A stretch of 64,000 bases of DNA, from positions 1 through 64,000 of the forward strand of contig NZ_JAKSXX010000182.1 of NCBI RefSeq assembly GCF_022829385.1, read 5' to 3'. Both the position numbers and the translations under genes were made by a program. The notes under the pieces are model-generated. The model did not search any database, was not told the origin of the DNA, and worked only from the letters and a program-made list of their open reading frames with translations. This document shows positions 16,711-25,176 of the stretch, piece after piece; the stretch's first letter is position 1, and the number at the start of each line of letters is the position of its first letter. This DNA comes from Methylobacterium sp. J-070 (GTDB lineage Bacteria; Pseudomonadota; Alphaproteobacteria; Rhizobiales; Beijerinckiaceae).

Positions 16711-18312
16711 TTGAGCAACGCAGACGCCTTCCACGACCAGGACGACCGCGCCCGCCACGAGCGGATCAAGGCGCCGCGCCCCTACCGTTTCGGGTCCAAG
16801 CGGCCGATCGAGGGGCTGCCCGAGGCGCTGCCCGAGCCGGTGCGAGCCTATCTCGACGTCCTGCCCGAGGGCCGCGTCGTCGGCTTCCCCCTGGCGCCCC
16901 TCGACCGCACCGGCATCCCGGTCTGGTTCGTGGCCCTGTTCCTCGACGACCCGTTCTTCGTCGGCGCCATGCCGTCGGGCATCGGCTACGGCGCCACCGA
17001 CGAGGAGGCGCTGATCGGCGCCGTGGCGGAGATCGCCGAGAACCTGATGCCGTCGCTGGCGGTCCTGCCGCGGGCCAAGAAGCGGGCGAGCTACAACGAC
17101 CTCGCCCGCGTCTACGGCGCCACGTCCGTCGCCGACCCGCTGACCCTCTGCCTCCCCGCCGGCTCCCCGGTCGGCCGCGACACGGTGCTCGAATGGACGC
17201 AAGCCGTCCGGCACGCCACGGGCGAGGTCGTGCTGATGCCCCTCGACATCGCGGCCACCGACTATTTCGAGCTGTCGGAGGGCTACCGGCCCTTCACCAA
17301 CCTGATCACCAACGGCCTCGGCGCCGGGCCCGACGTGCCCTTCGCCCTCGGCCACGGCGTGCTGGAACTGCTGCAGCGGGACGGCAACGGCCTGCTGTTC
17401 CGGGCCCTCGATCAGGGCGTGATGCTCGATCTCGACGGCATCGGCCCGGAGAACGCCGCGATGCTGGCCCGGCTGCGGGACCTCGGCATCCGCGCCCTGC
17501 CGAAATTCGCCACCGATCAGTTCGGCCTCACCAATCTCTACGTCGTCGGCTACGACGAAGACCCGGCGCGCACGCCGGCGCCGATCGCCCTGTCGGCCTG
17601 CGGCGAGGCCTGTGACCCCGACCGGGAGCGGGCGCTCCGCAAGGCGCTGCTGGAGTTCCAGGCCGCCCGGGTGCGCAAGACCTTCGGGCACGGCCCCCTC
17701 GACATGGCGGCCACGGTGACGCCGCCGGGCTATGTGGACGCGTTCATCCAGAAGGCCCTGCCGAGCCTCGATCTGGAGGAGAGCCGGGCGCTCAAGGCGA
17801 TGCTCGCCTGGATCGAGATGCCGGCGGCCGATCTGCGCGGGGTGCTCGCCGACACCGTCTATTCCGAGCGCAGCACCAAGCGCTTCGCGGAGCTGCCCTC
17901 GACCCCGGCCGCCGACGGCCATGCGCGGGGGAAGATCGCCTGCGATCGGCTCACCGAGGCCGGGTTCGACGTGCTCTACGTCGACTGCACGCCCCCCGGC
18001 GGCGGGGTCGGCGTGGTCAAGGCGATCGTGCCGGGGCTCGAGGTCGAGACCATGAGCTACTACCGGATCGGCGAGCGCAACACGCGCAAGCTCCTGGAGC
18101 GCGACCACCCGCTGATCCGCTTCGGTGCCGAGACCGAGACCCTGTGCCCGGTGCGTCTGACGCCGGAGGCCCTGGAGCGGTTCGGCGGCCAGCCGCTGTT
18201 CGACATCGCCCTGGCCGAACGGATCGTCGGGCGGCACTATCCGCTGTACCGCGAGCCGGAATCGCACCATGCGCCGTTCCGCCTCGCAGAGAGACAGGGG
18301 AGGGCGGCGTGA
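16711..18312 (+). CDS. YcaO-like domain protein
   Basis: A 533-residue protein (TTG start; a GTG at 16675 would add 12 residues). Two YcaO ATP-site blocks are visible: GYGATDEEALIGAVAEIAEN (residues 92-111) and TNGLGAGPDVPFALGHGVLE (200-219) continuing LLQRDG. YcaO enzymes use ATP to phosphorylate amide oxygen, making azolines, thioamides or amidines. The usual ER pairs read EN and QR here, and the proline-rich C-terminus of azoline cyclodehydratases is absent. There is no TfuA, precursor peptide or E1-like partner nearby, so a RiPP role is not supported. Residues 300-533 are unassigned. The stop overlaps the next GTG by 4 bases. Confidence 0.8.
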   Translation: MSNADAFHDQDDRARHERIKAPRPYRFGSKRPIEGLPEALPEPVRAYLDVLPEGRVVGFPLAPLDRTGIPVWFVALFLDDPFFVGAMPSGIGYGATDEEALIGAVAEIAENLMPSLAVLPRAKKRASYNDLARVYGATSVADPLTLCLPAGSPVGRDTVLEWTQAVRHATGEVVLMPLDIAATDYFELSEGYRPFTNLITNGLGAGPDVPFALGHGVLELLQRDGNGLLFRALDQGVMLDLDGIGPENAAMLARLRDLGIRALPKFATDQFGLTNLYVVGYDEDPARTPAPIALSACGEACDPDRERALRKALLEFQAARVRKTFGHGPLDMAATVTPPGYVDAFIQKALPSLDLEESRALKAMLAWIEMPAADLRGVLADTVYSERSTKRFAELPSTPAADGHARGKIACDRLTEAGFDVLYVDCTPPGGGVGVVKAIVPGLEVETMSYYRIGERNTRKLLERDHPLIRFGAETETLCPVRLTPEALERFGGQPLFDIALAERIVGRHYPLYREPESHHAPFRLAERQGRAA

Positions 18313-19181
18313 CGCTTCGCTTCGCCTACAACACCAACGGCGCGGCCAACCACCGCCTCGACGACGCGATCCACCTGATCAAGGCCGCCGGCTACGACGG
18401 CGTGGCGCTGACCCTCGACATCCACCATCTCGACCCGTTCTCCGAGACCTGGGCGGCCGAGGCCGGCCGGGTGGCGAGCCTGCTCGAGAAGCTGGAGCTG
18501 AGCTGCGTCATCGAGACGGGGGCCCGCTTCCTGCTCGATCCCCGCGCCAAGCACGAGCCGACCCTGGTGAGCGCCGATGCCGCGGGCCGCGCCCGCCGGA
18601 TCGGCTTCCTCAAGCGGGCCGTGGAGATCGGCGCGATGCTCTCGGCCGAGGCGGTCTCGTTCTGGGCGGGCGTGCCCAAGCCCGGGATCGACCACGGGGA
18701 GGCCCGGCACTGGCTGGCGGACGGGCTGCACGCGGTCGCGGCCTTCGCCGCCGAGGCGGGCATCGTGCCCTGCCTGGAGCCGGAGCCGGGCATGCTGATC
18801 GAGACGCTGGACGACTTCGCCGCCCTGACCGTCCCGGGACTGAAGCTCGCCCTCGATACCGGCCATTGCCTCGTGACCGGCGAGCGCGAGCCGGCGGCGG
18901 CCGTGCGGGAATTCGCCGACCGGATCGGCACGGTGGCGATCGAGGACATGAAGCGCGGCAGCCACGTCCACTTGCCCTTCGGCGAGGGCGACATGGACGT
19001 CCCGGGCGTGCTGGAGGCGCTGGAGGCGGTCGGGTTCGGCAAGCTCGTCTGCGTCGAGCTCTCCCGGGAGAGCCACCGGGCCGACGTGATGATCCCGCAG
19101 GCGCTGGACTATCTCCGCGGCTGCCGCCGCGCCGGCCCGGTGCTGGCCGGCGCGCAGGAGACCCGGCGGCAATGGCAGTGA
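18309..19181 (+). CDS. Sugar phosphate isomerase/epimerase-like TIM barrel protein
   Basis: A 290-residue xylose-isomerase-like barrel. Metal-ligand strands are recognisable as PCLEPEPGMLIET, ALDTGHCLVTGE, IEDMKRGSHVHLPFGEG and VCVELSRESH, giving the usual Glu/Asp/His/Glu set. Relatives include IolE and IolI of inositol catabolism and various ketose epimerases. GTG 18309 overlaps the YcaO stop in a GTGA junction, so the two are translated together. A step on an inosose or similar ketone made by the Gfo/Idh enzyme is a reasonable inference; the substrate is not readable. Confidence 0.85.
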   Translation: MTLRFAYNTNGAANHRLDDAIHLIKAAGYDGVALTLDIHHLDPFSETWAAEAGRVASLLEKLELSCVIETGARFLLDPRAKHEPTLVSADAAGRARRIGFLKRAVEIGAMLSAEAVSFWAGVPKPGIDHGEARHWLADGLHAVAAFAAEAGIVPCLEPEPGMLIETLDDFAALTVPGLKLALDTGHCLVTGEREPAAAVREFADRIGTVAIEDMKRGSHVHLPFGEGDMDVPGVLEALEAVGFGKLVCVELSRESHRADVMIPQALDYLRGCRRAGPVLAGAQETRRQWQ

Positions 19182-19189
19182 GGGGAGCG

Positions 19190-19320
19190 GCTCGTCTCTC
19201 CTCCCCCTTGCGGGGAGGAGCCGGAGGTGGGGGTGGTGCAGGATCGAGCGATCTGGTGCCTTCCACACCACACCCATCCCTTCCCCTCCCCGCAAGGGAG
19301 ATGGGATCCCGACCGGCCCG
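19190..19320. repeat. GC-rich inverted repeat unit
   Basis: The gap between the TIM-barrel and glycosyltransferase genes contains CTCCCCCTTGCGGGGAGGAG at its left end and CCCCTCCCCGCAAGGGAG at its right end, inverted relatives of one another flanking a GGTGGGGGTGGTG / CCACACCACACCC pair. It can fold into a long cruciform and looks like a dispersed noncoding repeat. No promoter was recognised. Confidence 0.55.
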
Positions 19321-19341
19321 CACTTCGGACCGTGTGCAAGC

Positions 19342-20580
19342 ATGAGAATCCTCTTCCTCAGCCGCCGCTACTTTCCGGCGATATCCGGCATGAGCGTCTA
19401 CGCGCAGAACCTGCTGCGCGAGCTCGTCGGCGCCGGCCACGACGTGACGATGATCTCGCAGTACCGGGGCGACGCCTTCGGGACCCGCGTCTACGGGGGC
19501 GGACCGCCGCCGCCGGTGCCGGGGGTGCGCGTGATCGGCCTGGAGCAGCTCGGCGAGCAGACCTCCGGCGACTTCGAGCGCGACATCGCCGCCATGGTCG
19601 AGGCGATCCGCCGGGAGCACGCGCGGACGCCGTTCGACGTGCTGCACGCGCAGTACGGCTATCCCACCGGCTGGGCGGTGCTCCTCGCCGCCCGGGCGCT
19701 GGGGGTCCCGAGCGTCGTGTCGATCCAGGGCGGCGACGGCCACTGGGTCGGCTCCTGCTGCGAGACCCACCGGGTCGCCATGTGCGAGGTCCTGGCCCAC
19801 GCCAACGCCCTGCTGATCGGCGGCGCCTCCTTCGTGGACGAGGTCTGCGGGCGGCTCGGCGCGGACCCCGCCCGCTTCACCATCGTCCCCGGCGCGGTCG
19901 ACACGGAGAGGTTCGCCCAGGGCACGGCCGACGGGCTGCCCGCGCCCCATGGCGGCCCGGTGCGGCTGTTCTATCACGGGCGGGTCGACCGCCGGAAAGG
20001 CGTGCTCGACTTCATCGAGGCCCTGGCGATCCTGCGCGCGCGGGGCACGCCGTTCGCCGCCACCATCTCGGGCATCGGGCCGGACGTCGAGCCGGCCAAG
20101 GCGCTCGCCGCGGCGCGGGACTTCTCGGAGCGCGCCATCGCCTTCACGGGCTACGCCGAGTACGGCCACGTGCCCGACCTCTATCGCCGCGCCGACGTGT
20201 TCGTCTCGCCGACCTACGCGGAGGGCTTCTCCAACACGATCCTGGAGGCGCTGGCGGCCGGGCTCGCCACGGTGTCCTGCCACGCGGTCGGCGTCTCGGA
20301 TTGCCTGCGCGACGGCGAGAACGGGCTGCTGGTCGATCCGGGCGACGTGCCGGCGCTCGCCGCCGCGCTCACCCGGATCATCACCGATGCAGGGTTGCGC
20401 CGGCGCCTCGCGACGGCGGGCCTGGAGGAGTGCCGGCGGATCTATTCCTGGCACGCGGTCGGGCGGCAGATCATGGAGGTCTACGGACGCGTGCGCGACG
20501 CGCGGCCGGCCACCGACTTCTCCCCGGACCTGCCCCACGATCCCACCTGCCGGTTTCGCGCCGAGCCGCATCTGCTCTGA
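19342..20580 (+). CDS. GT4 family glycosyltransferase
   Basis: A 412-residue GT-B retaining glycosyltransferase. The N-terminal glycine-rich loop is RYFPAISGMSVYAQNL; the donor domain has FYHGRVDRRKGVLDFIEAL and the E-x7-E motif in SPTYAEGFSNTILEALAAG, with GLATVSCHAVGVSDCL after it. Architecture matches GT4 enzymes such as MshA, which adds GlcNAc to inositol phosphate in mycothiol synthesis. Together with ino1 and the PIG-L deacetylase that follows it suggests an amino-sugar-inositol product; donor and acceptor are not proven. Confidence 0.88.
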   Translation: MRILFLSRRYFPAISGMSVYAQNLLRELVGAGHDVTMISQYRGDAFGTRVYGGGPPPPVPGVRVIGLEQLGEQTSGDFERDIAAMVEAIRREHARTPFDVLHAQYGYPTGWAVLLAARALGVPSVVSIQGGDGHWVGSCCETHRVAMCEVLAHANALLIGGASFVDEVCGRLGADPARFTIVPGAVDTERFAQGTADGLPAPHGGPVRLFYHGRVDRRKGVLDFIEALAILRARGTPFAATISGIGPDVEPAKALAAARDFSERAIAFTGYAEYGHVPDLYRRADVFVSPTYAEGFSNTILEALAAGLATVSCHAVGVSDCLRDGENGLLVDPGDVPALAAALTRIITDAGLRRRLATAGLEECRRIYSWHAVGRQIMEVYGRVRDARPATDFSPDLPHDPTCRFRAEPHLL

Positions 20581-20597
20581 GGAGGGTCCTCCGCCCC

Positions 20598-21356
20598 GTG
20601 CCGACCGCACTCGCCCTCTCGCCGCATCTCGACGACGCCGCCTTCTCCTGCGGCGGCCTGCTGGCGCGCCTCGCGCAGGCCGGCTGGCGCGTGGTGATGG
20701 CGACCCTGTTCACCGGCAGCGTCGCCGACCCGGAGGGCTTCGCGCTGGCCTGCCAGCTCGACAAGGGGCTGCCGGCGGAGGTCGACTACATGGCGCTGCG
20801 CCGGGCCGAGGACGGGGCCGCCGCCGCGGAGCTCGGCATCGCTCCGCCCCTCCATCTGCCGTTCCGGGAGGCGCCCCACCGGGGCTACGGGTCTCCAGCG
20901 GCGCTGTTCTCCGACACCCGCGCCGACGACGGCATCGCCACCGACCTCGCACCGGTGCTGGCCGGGCTGATCGCCGCCGAGAGCCCCGATCTCATCCTCG
21001 CCCCTCAGGCGATCGGCGGCCATGTCGACCATGTCCAGGCGGTCCGTGCCCTGCGCAGCCTCGCGGTCGAGGGCCCGATCCTGTGGTGGCGCGACTTCCC
21101 CTACACGGTCCGCGACGTCGTCCCGAGGGCGCCGCTCGCCGACCTGTTCGCCGCCCTCGCCGAGCCGACCGTCACCCTCGACGCCGCAGCGCAGGGCCGG
21201 AAACGCGCGGCCTGCGCCGCCTATGCCAGCCAGATCGGATTCCAGTTCGGCGGCGAGGCGGGCCTCGATGCGCGGCTGGCCCGGGAGGGCGGGATCGAGC
21301 GGTTCCGCCTTTCGGGCGCGCTCGACGCGGCGATCCCGGGCCTCGATGCCGGCTGA
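20598..21356 (+). CDS. PIG-L (LmbE) family deacetylase
   Basis: A 252-residue zinc-dependent de-N-acetylase. The metal motif SPHLDDAAFSCGG (His10, Asp12, Asp13) opens the protein and GGHVDHVQA supplies the distal histidine. Relatives remove acetyl from GlcNAc-inositol (MshB), GlcNAc-malate (BshB) or GlcNAc-PI. It follows the glycosyltransferase by 17 bases, with GGAGG before GTG 20598. The pair mirrors the MshA/MshB and BshA/BshB logic, but thiol ligase (MshC-like) genes are absent. Its end overlaps the next gene by 11 bases. Confidence 0.88.
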   Translation: MPTALALSPHLDDAAFSCGGLLARLAQAGWRVVMATLFTGSVADPEGFALACQLDKGLPAEVDYMALRRAEDGAAAAELGIAPPLHLPFREAPHRGYGSPAALFSDTRADDGIATDLAPVLAGLIAAESPDLILAPQAIGGHVDHVQAVRALRSLAVEGPILWWRDFPYTVRDVVPRAPLADLFAALAEPTVTLDAAAQGRKRAACAAYASQIGFQFGGEAGLDARLAREGGIERFRLSGALDAAIPGLDAG

Positions 21357-22068
21357 GCCGCAGGCGCCGAAATCCCTGGCCGACCCGGTTGCGCTGGCGG
21401 CGCGCCGCGCCCTGGTCGGGGCCGCGCACATCGCGCCGATCCGGGCTCTGGCCGCGCGAATCGGCGCCGAGCGGGGCGCGCCGGTGCCGGTCCCCGACCC
21501 GATCGACGGCGGCGTCGGCGCGCGGATGCTGCTGCTCCTGGAGACGCCGGGACCGGCCGTCCTGCGCACCGGCTTCGTCACCCGCGACAGCGCGAACGGC
21601 ACGGCCGCCAACCTGTTCCGGTTCCTCGCAGAGGCCGGGATCGCCCGCACCGACACGCTGATCTGGAACGCGGTGCCCTGGCTGATCCACCAGGAGGGCG
21701 CGCGCAACCGGGCGCCCCGCAGGGCCGAGGTCGCGGCGGCCGCGCCGTATCTCGGGCCGCTCCTCGACCTGCTGCCCCGGCTGACCGTCGCGGTGCTGGC
21801 CGGCCGCTTCGCCGCCGGGGCGGCGCCGGCGCTCGCGGCGCACCGCCCCGGTCTGCCGCTGATCCTGATCCCGCACCCGAGCCCGACCTATGTCTGCACG
21901 GCGCCGGAGGTGGCCGCCCGGATCCGGCGCGGCCTGTCGGAGGCCGGGCCGCATCCGGCTGAGGATGGCGGGTCCATGGCGGCGGCGCCTTCCCTGGCCT
22001 TGCGCGCCGGTTCGGCCTACATGCGGGGCAACGGGCCGCGGTCCGGGAGACTCCGGCACGGGCTGTAG
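21346..22068 (+). CDS. Uracil-DNA glycosylase superfamily-like protein
   Basis: A 240-residue protein with UDG-superfamily features: LLLLETPGPAVL in the motif A position, then TLIWNAVPW and late IPHPSP (motif B, usually HPS). It overlaps the deacetylase gene by 11 bases and so is part of the run. The catalytic region diverges from the well-studied UDG families, and about 35 residues beyond the fold are low complexity. It may be a repair glycosylase carried along, or a recruited N-glycosidase acting on a small molecule. Confidence 0.65.
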   Translation: MPAEPQAPKSLADPVALAARRALVGAAHIAPIRALAARIGAERGAPVPVPDPIDGGVGARMLLLLETPGPAVLRTGFVTRDSANGTAANLFRFLAEAGIARTDTLIWNAVPWLIHQEGARNRAPRRAEVAAAAPYLGPLLDLLPRLTVAVLAGRFAAGAAPALAAHRPGLPLILIPHPSPTYVCTAPEVAARIRRGLSEAGPHPAEDGGSMAAAPSLALRAGSAYMRGNGPRSGRLRHGL

Positions 22069-22113
22069 GCCTTCGGCCGGACCGCGCAGCCGGAAGGGCG
22101 GACGCCGAGCGGC

Positions 22114-23202
22114 ATGAACTTTCAGGGACAGCACCGGAACGCGGCCGAGAAGGCCGAGCCGGTTCAGCACGACGCCGCCGCGGGCGCGAAGCGGAAGAGC
22201 CGGCGCAGCCGCTATGCCTGGATCGGCACGGGCGCCAGCATCGTGCTGGTCGCGGTCTCCCTCGGGGTGCTGTGGAAGCTCGTCCAGAGCGTGAGCTGGG
22301 CCGAGGTGCGCACGGCCATCGCGGCGGCGACGGCCGGGCAGCTCGGTCTCGCCTTCCTGTTCGTCGGCATCAGCTACCTGTTCCTCACGGGCTACGACGC
22401 GCTGGCCCTGCGCCAGCTCAAGATCAAGGTACCCTACCGGATCACGGCGCTCGCCTCGTTCACCAGCTACGCGGTGAGCTTCACCCTGGGCTTTCCCCTG
22501 CTCACCGCCGGCACGATCCGCTACTGGATCTACGCCCGGCAGGGCCTGTCGACCGCCAAGATCGCGGCGCTCACGGTGATCGCCGGCTTCACCTTCTGGC
22601 TCGGCATGGGGGTGGTCCTGGGCCTCAGCCTGATCATCGAGGCGGGCCAGCTCGCCGGCCTCGCCTTCACGTCGATCCGCATCAACCAGACCGTGGGCCT
22701 CGCGGCGCTCGCCCTGGTGCTGGGCTACCTCGCCTGGGTCTCGGCGAAGAAGCGCAGCATCACGGTGAAGCAGTGGCGGCTGGAGCTGCCCGGCGCCTCG
22801 GTGTCCATCGGGCAGATGATCGTGGGGATCGGCGATGTCTGCGCGGCGGCGGCCGTGCTCTACGTCCTGCTGCCGCAGGAGACCACGCTCGGCTTCACCA
22901 CCTTCCTGGCGATTTACGTGCTCGCCGCCATGCTGGGCATCGCGTCGAACGCCCCCGGCGGCATCGGCGTGTTCGAGGCGACGGTGCTGCTCGCCCTGTC
23001 GAGCCTGCCCCGCAACGAGGTGCTGACCTCGCTGCTCCTGTTCCGGGGCTGCTATTACGTCGTGCCCTTCGTCACCGCGCTCGCGATGCTCGGCCTCTAC
23101 GAGATCGTCAAGCGCGCGGGCGGCACGCGCGATTCGCCGCCGCCGGAGGGCACCGCCGGTCCGTCCGCCCAGGCGTGGCGCGACGAATCCGAGCCCCGGT
23201 AA
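22114..23202 (+). CDS. UPF0104 / LPG-synthase-TM-like membrane protein
   Basis: A 362-residue protein with about eight membrane helices, matching the flippase-like N-terminal half of MprF and the UPF0104 family (VPYRITALASFTSYAVSFTLG, then YVLAAMLGIASNAPGGIGVFEA). A charged 35-residue N-terminus precedes the first helix. There is no GNAT-like lysyl-transferase domain. Members are thought to move lipids or to be the membrane part of glycolipid systems. As the last gene of the inositol/YcaO run it raises the option that the product is a lipid. Confidence 0.82.
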   Translation: MNFQGQHRNAAEKAEPVQHDAAAGAKRKSRRSRYAWIGTGASIVLVAVSLGVLWKLVQSVSWAEVRTAIAAATAGQLGLAFLFVGISYLFLTGYDALALRQLKIKVPYRITALASFTSYAVSFTLGFPLLTAGTIRYWIYARQGLSTAKIAALTVIAGFTFWLGMGVVLGLSLIIEAGQLAGLAFTSIRINQTVGLAALALVLGYLAWVSAKKRSITVKQWRLELPGASVSIGQMIVGIGDVCAAAAVLYVLLPQETTLGFTTFLAIYVLAAMLGIASNAPGGIGVFEATVLLALSSLPRNEVLTSLLLFRGCYYVVPFVTALAMLGLYEIVKRAGGTRDSPPPEGTAGPSAQAWRDESEPR

Positions 23203-23221
23203 TCCGGCCGCGGCGCCTGCC

Positions 23222-24496
23222 ATGTCCGGCCGCCTGCGCAGTTCCCCAGCCTGGACCGGCGCCGCGATCGCGGCGGGCGTGCTGGCAAGCGCCACCGCGC
23301 TGGCCGGACGCCTCGATCTCCCGCTGATCCTCATAGGGCTCGCGGCGGTCCTTCTCGGCGGCTGGCTCGGGGGGCGCGACCGCGACGCGCCGGCGCCGCG
23401 GCCGGCCGCGGCGGCGCCCCGCCACGCCGTGGCCGAGGCGCTGCTCGCCCACGTGCCCGACCCGGTCATCCTGGTGGACCGGCGCACCCTGGTGGTGGAG
23501 GCCAACCCGGCCGCCCGGGCCCTGCTGCCCGCCCTGCACTACGCCCGGCCCCTGTCCTTCGCGCTGCGCGACCCGGAGGTCCTCGACGGCATCGAGGCGG
23601 TCCTGAGTTCCGGCATGCCCCGCCGCGTCGCCCTGTCGACCCGGATCCCGCTGGAGCGGACCTTCGAGGTGCAGATCGGCGCCCTGCCGATGCCCGACGG
23701 GTCCGGCGTCAGCGCCCTGCTGTTCCTGCGCGATCTGACCTCGGCCCGGCGCCTGGAGGCGATGCGGGTCGATTTCGTCGCCAACGCCAGCCACGAGTTG
23801 CGCACGCCCCTCGCCACCCTGATCGGCTTCATCGAGACCCTGCAGGGCCCCGCCCGCGAGGATGCCGCGGCGCGGGAGCGCTTCCTGGAGATCATGCGGG
23901 TCCAGGCCCTGCGCATGACGCGGCTGATCGACGACCTGCTCTCGCTCTCGCGTATCGAGCTGCGCGAGCACGTGGCGCCCACCGCGGTGGTCGATCTCGG
24001 GGCGCTCGCCCGCCAGATGGTCGACGCGCAGGGGCCGCCCGCAGAGGCCAGGGGCGCCACGATCCGGTTCGAGGACGGGCACGGTCCCTATCGGGTCCCC
24101 GGGGATGCCGACGAACTCGTCCGGGTGATCGAGAACCTGATCGAGAACGCCGTGAAGTACGGCGGCGGCCGGATCGGCGTCGGCCTGGCGCGCGAGGACG
24201 ATCCCCGGCACGGCCGCCGGATCGTGCTGTCGGTGACCGATGACGGGCCCGGCATTCCGCCCGAGCACATCCCGCGGCTGACGGAGCGCTTCTACCGGGT
24301 CGACGTCGCCTCGAGCCGCGCCCGCGGGGGCACGGGGCTCGGACTCGCGATCGTCAAGCACAGCCTCAACCGCCACCGCGGCCGCCTCACCATCGAGAGC
24401 GTGGTGGGGCAGGGCACGATCGTGCGGGTCAGCCTGCCGGAATACGGGGCCGTCGCCCCGATGCAGCCGTTGGCCGATCAGGCCGGCCCGGCATAG
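23222..24496 (+). CDS. PhoR-like sensor histidine kinase
   Basis: A 424-residue kinase. Two short N-terminal helices (about 11-30 and 32-50) are followed by a PAS-like domain (HVPDPVILVDRRTLVVEANPAA), a dimerisation/phosphoacceptor helix VANASHELRTPLATL with His191, then the ATPase domain with ENLIENAVKYGG, DDGPGIPPEH and GGTGLGLAIVKH. The order is that of PhoR, which senses phosphate status. No response regulator, pst or phoU gene lies nearby, so the pairing is unknown. It follows the UPF0104 gene by 19 bases and its 3' end overlaps the convergent GST gene by 19 bases. Confidence 0.88.
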   Translation: MSGRLRSSPAWTGAAIAAGVLASATALAGRLDLPLILIGLAAVLLGGWLGGRDRDAPAPRPAAAAPRHAVAEALLAHVPDPVILVDRRTLVVEANPAARALLPALHYARPLSFALRDPEVLDGIEAVLSSGMPRRVALSTRIPLERTFEVQIGALPMPDGSGVSALLFLRDLTSARRLEAMRVDFVANASHELRTPLATLIGFIETLQGPAREDAAARERFLEIMRVQALRMTRLIDDLLSLSRIELREHVAPTAVVDLGALARQMVDAQGPPAEARGATIRFEDGHGPYRVPGDADELVRVIENLIENAVKYGGGRIGVGLAREDDPRHGRRIVLSVTDDGPGIPPEHIPRLTERFYRVDVASSRARGGTGLGLAIVKHSLNRHRGRLTIESVVGQGTIVRVSLPEYGAVAPMQPLADQAGPA

Positions 24497-25089
24497 GCTC
24501 CGATCCCGAGCCCGGACTCGACGCGTCCCACCCACGCGCCGACGGCCGGATAGGCGGCGAGGTCGAAGCCGCCCTCGTGGGCCATGCGGGTGTAGGCGAC
24601 GAGGGCCACGTCGGCCAGGGTCAGCGCGTCGCCCGCCATGAAGGCGGAGCGCGCGAGGGTCGCCGCCATCAGCCGCAGCGCGTCGCCGCCGCGCTCGGCG
24701 AGCCTGGGATCCAGATCCTCCGGCGCGCGCTTGAGATAGTGGAGCTGATACCGGCGGACCGCGATGTAGGGCTCGTGGCTGTACTGCTCCCAGAACATCC
24801 ACTGCAGCATGCGCGCGCGGTCGAACGGCGCCTCCGGCACGAGGGAGGAGCCCTCCGCCAGGTAGAGGATGATGGCGTTCGACTCCGACAGGACGGCGCC
24901 ATCCGGGCGGACCACGATCGGCACGCGCCCGGCGGGGTTCAGCGCCAGGAATTCGGGCGTGCGCGTCCCGCCGCCCGGGACATCGACGTCGCGCCAGACC
25001 GTCGGGATGCCGAGATGGGCGGCCACCCATTTGACCTTGAGGCAGTTCCCCGAGCCGGGATCGCCGTAGATCGTCAGGGGTGCGGTCAT
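24478..25089 (-). CDS. Glutathione S-transferase
   Basis: A 203-residue soluble GST. The N-terminal thioredoxin-like domain reads LTIYGDPGSGNCLKVKW with NPAGRVPIVV (cis-Pro) and LSESNAIILYLAEG, the glutathione gamma-glutamyl contact. The C-terminal helical domain holds ALTLADVALVAYTRMA (N-capping box). It conjugates or reduces substrates using glutathione; the substrate is open. It is divergent from the copper ATPase gene. Confidence 0.9.
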   Translation of the reverse strand: MTAPLTIYGDPGSGNCLKVKWVAAHLGIPTVWRDVDVPGGGTRTPEFLALNPAGRVPIVVRPDGAVLSESNAIILYLAEGSSLVPEAPFDRARMLQWMFWEQYSHEPYIAVRRYQLHYLKRAPEDLDPRLAERGGDALRLMAATLARSAFMAGDALTLADVALVAYTRMAHEGGFDLAAYPAVGAWVGRVESGLGIGAYAGPA

Positions 25090-25176
25090 CCGTTCCTCGT
25101 CCTCCGGCGCGCCGAGACCTTGGCCGGGCAGGCGCGATTCGGCAACGGCGCGGCCGAGCTGTATCGAGGCCGGCCC

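Noticed and set aside
16675..18312. RiPP cluster centred on the YcaO protein
   Set aside because: No TfuA, E1-like partner, dehydrogenase or short precursor peptide with a cysteine/serine-rich core was found nearby, and the YcaO C-terminus lacks the proline-rich motif.
12017..19181. Interpretation as an ebo-type operon because of inositol-phosphate synthase plus a TIM-barrel protein
   Set aside because: The UbiA-like prenyltransferase, TatD hydrolase and EboF-like phosphatase that define ebo operons are absent.
12017..22068. Mycothiol pathway
   Set aside because: MshA-, MshB- and Ino1-like proteins are present but there is no MshC cysteine ligase or MshD acetyltransferase, and mycothiol is not known from Alphaproteobacteria.
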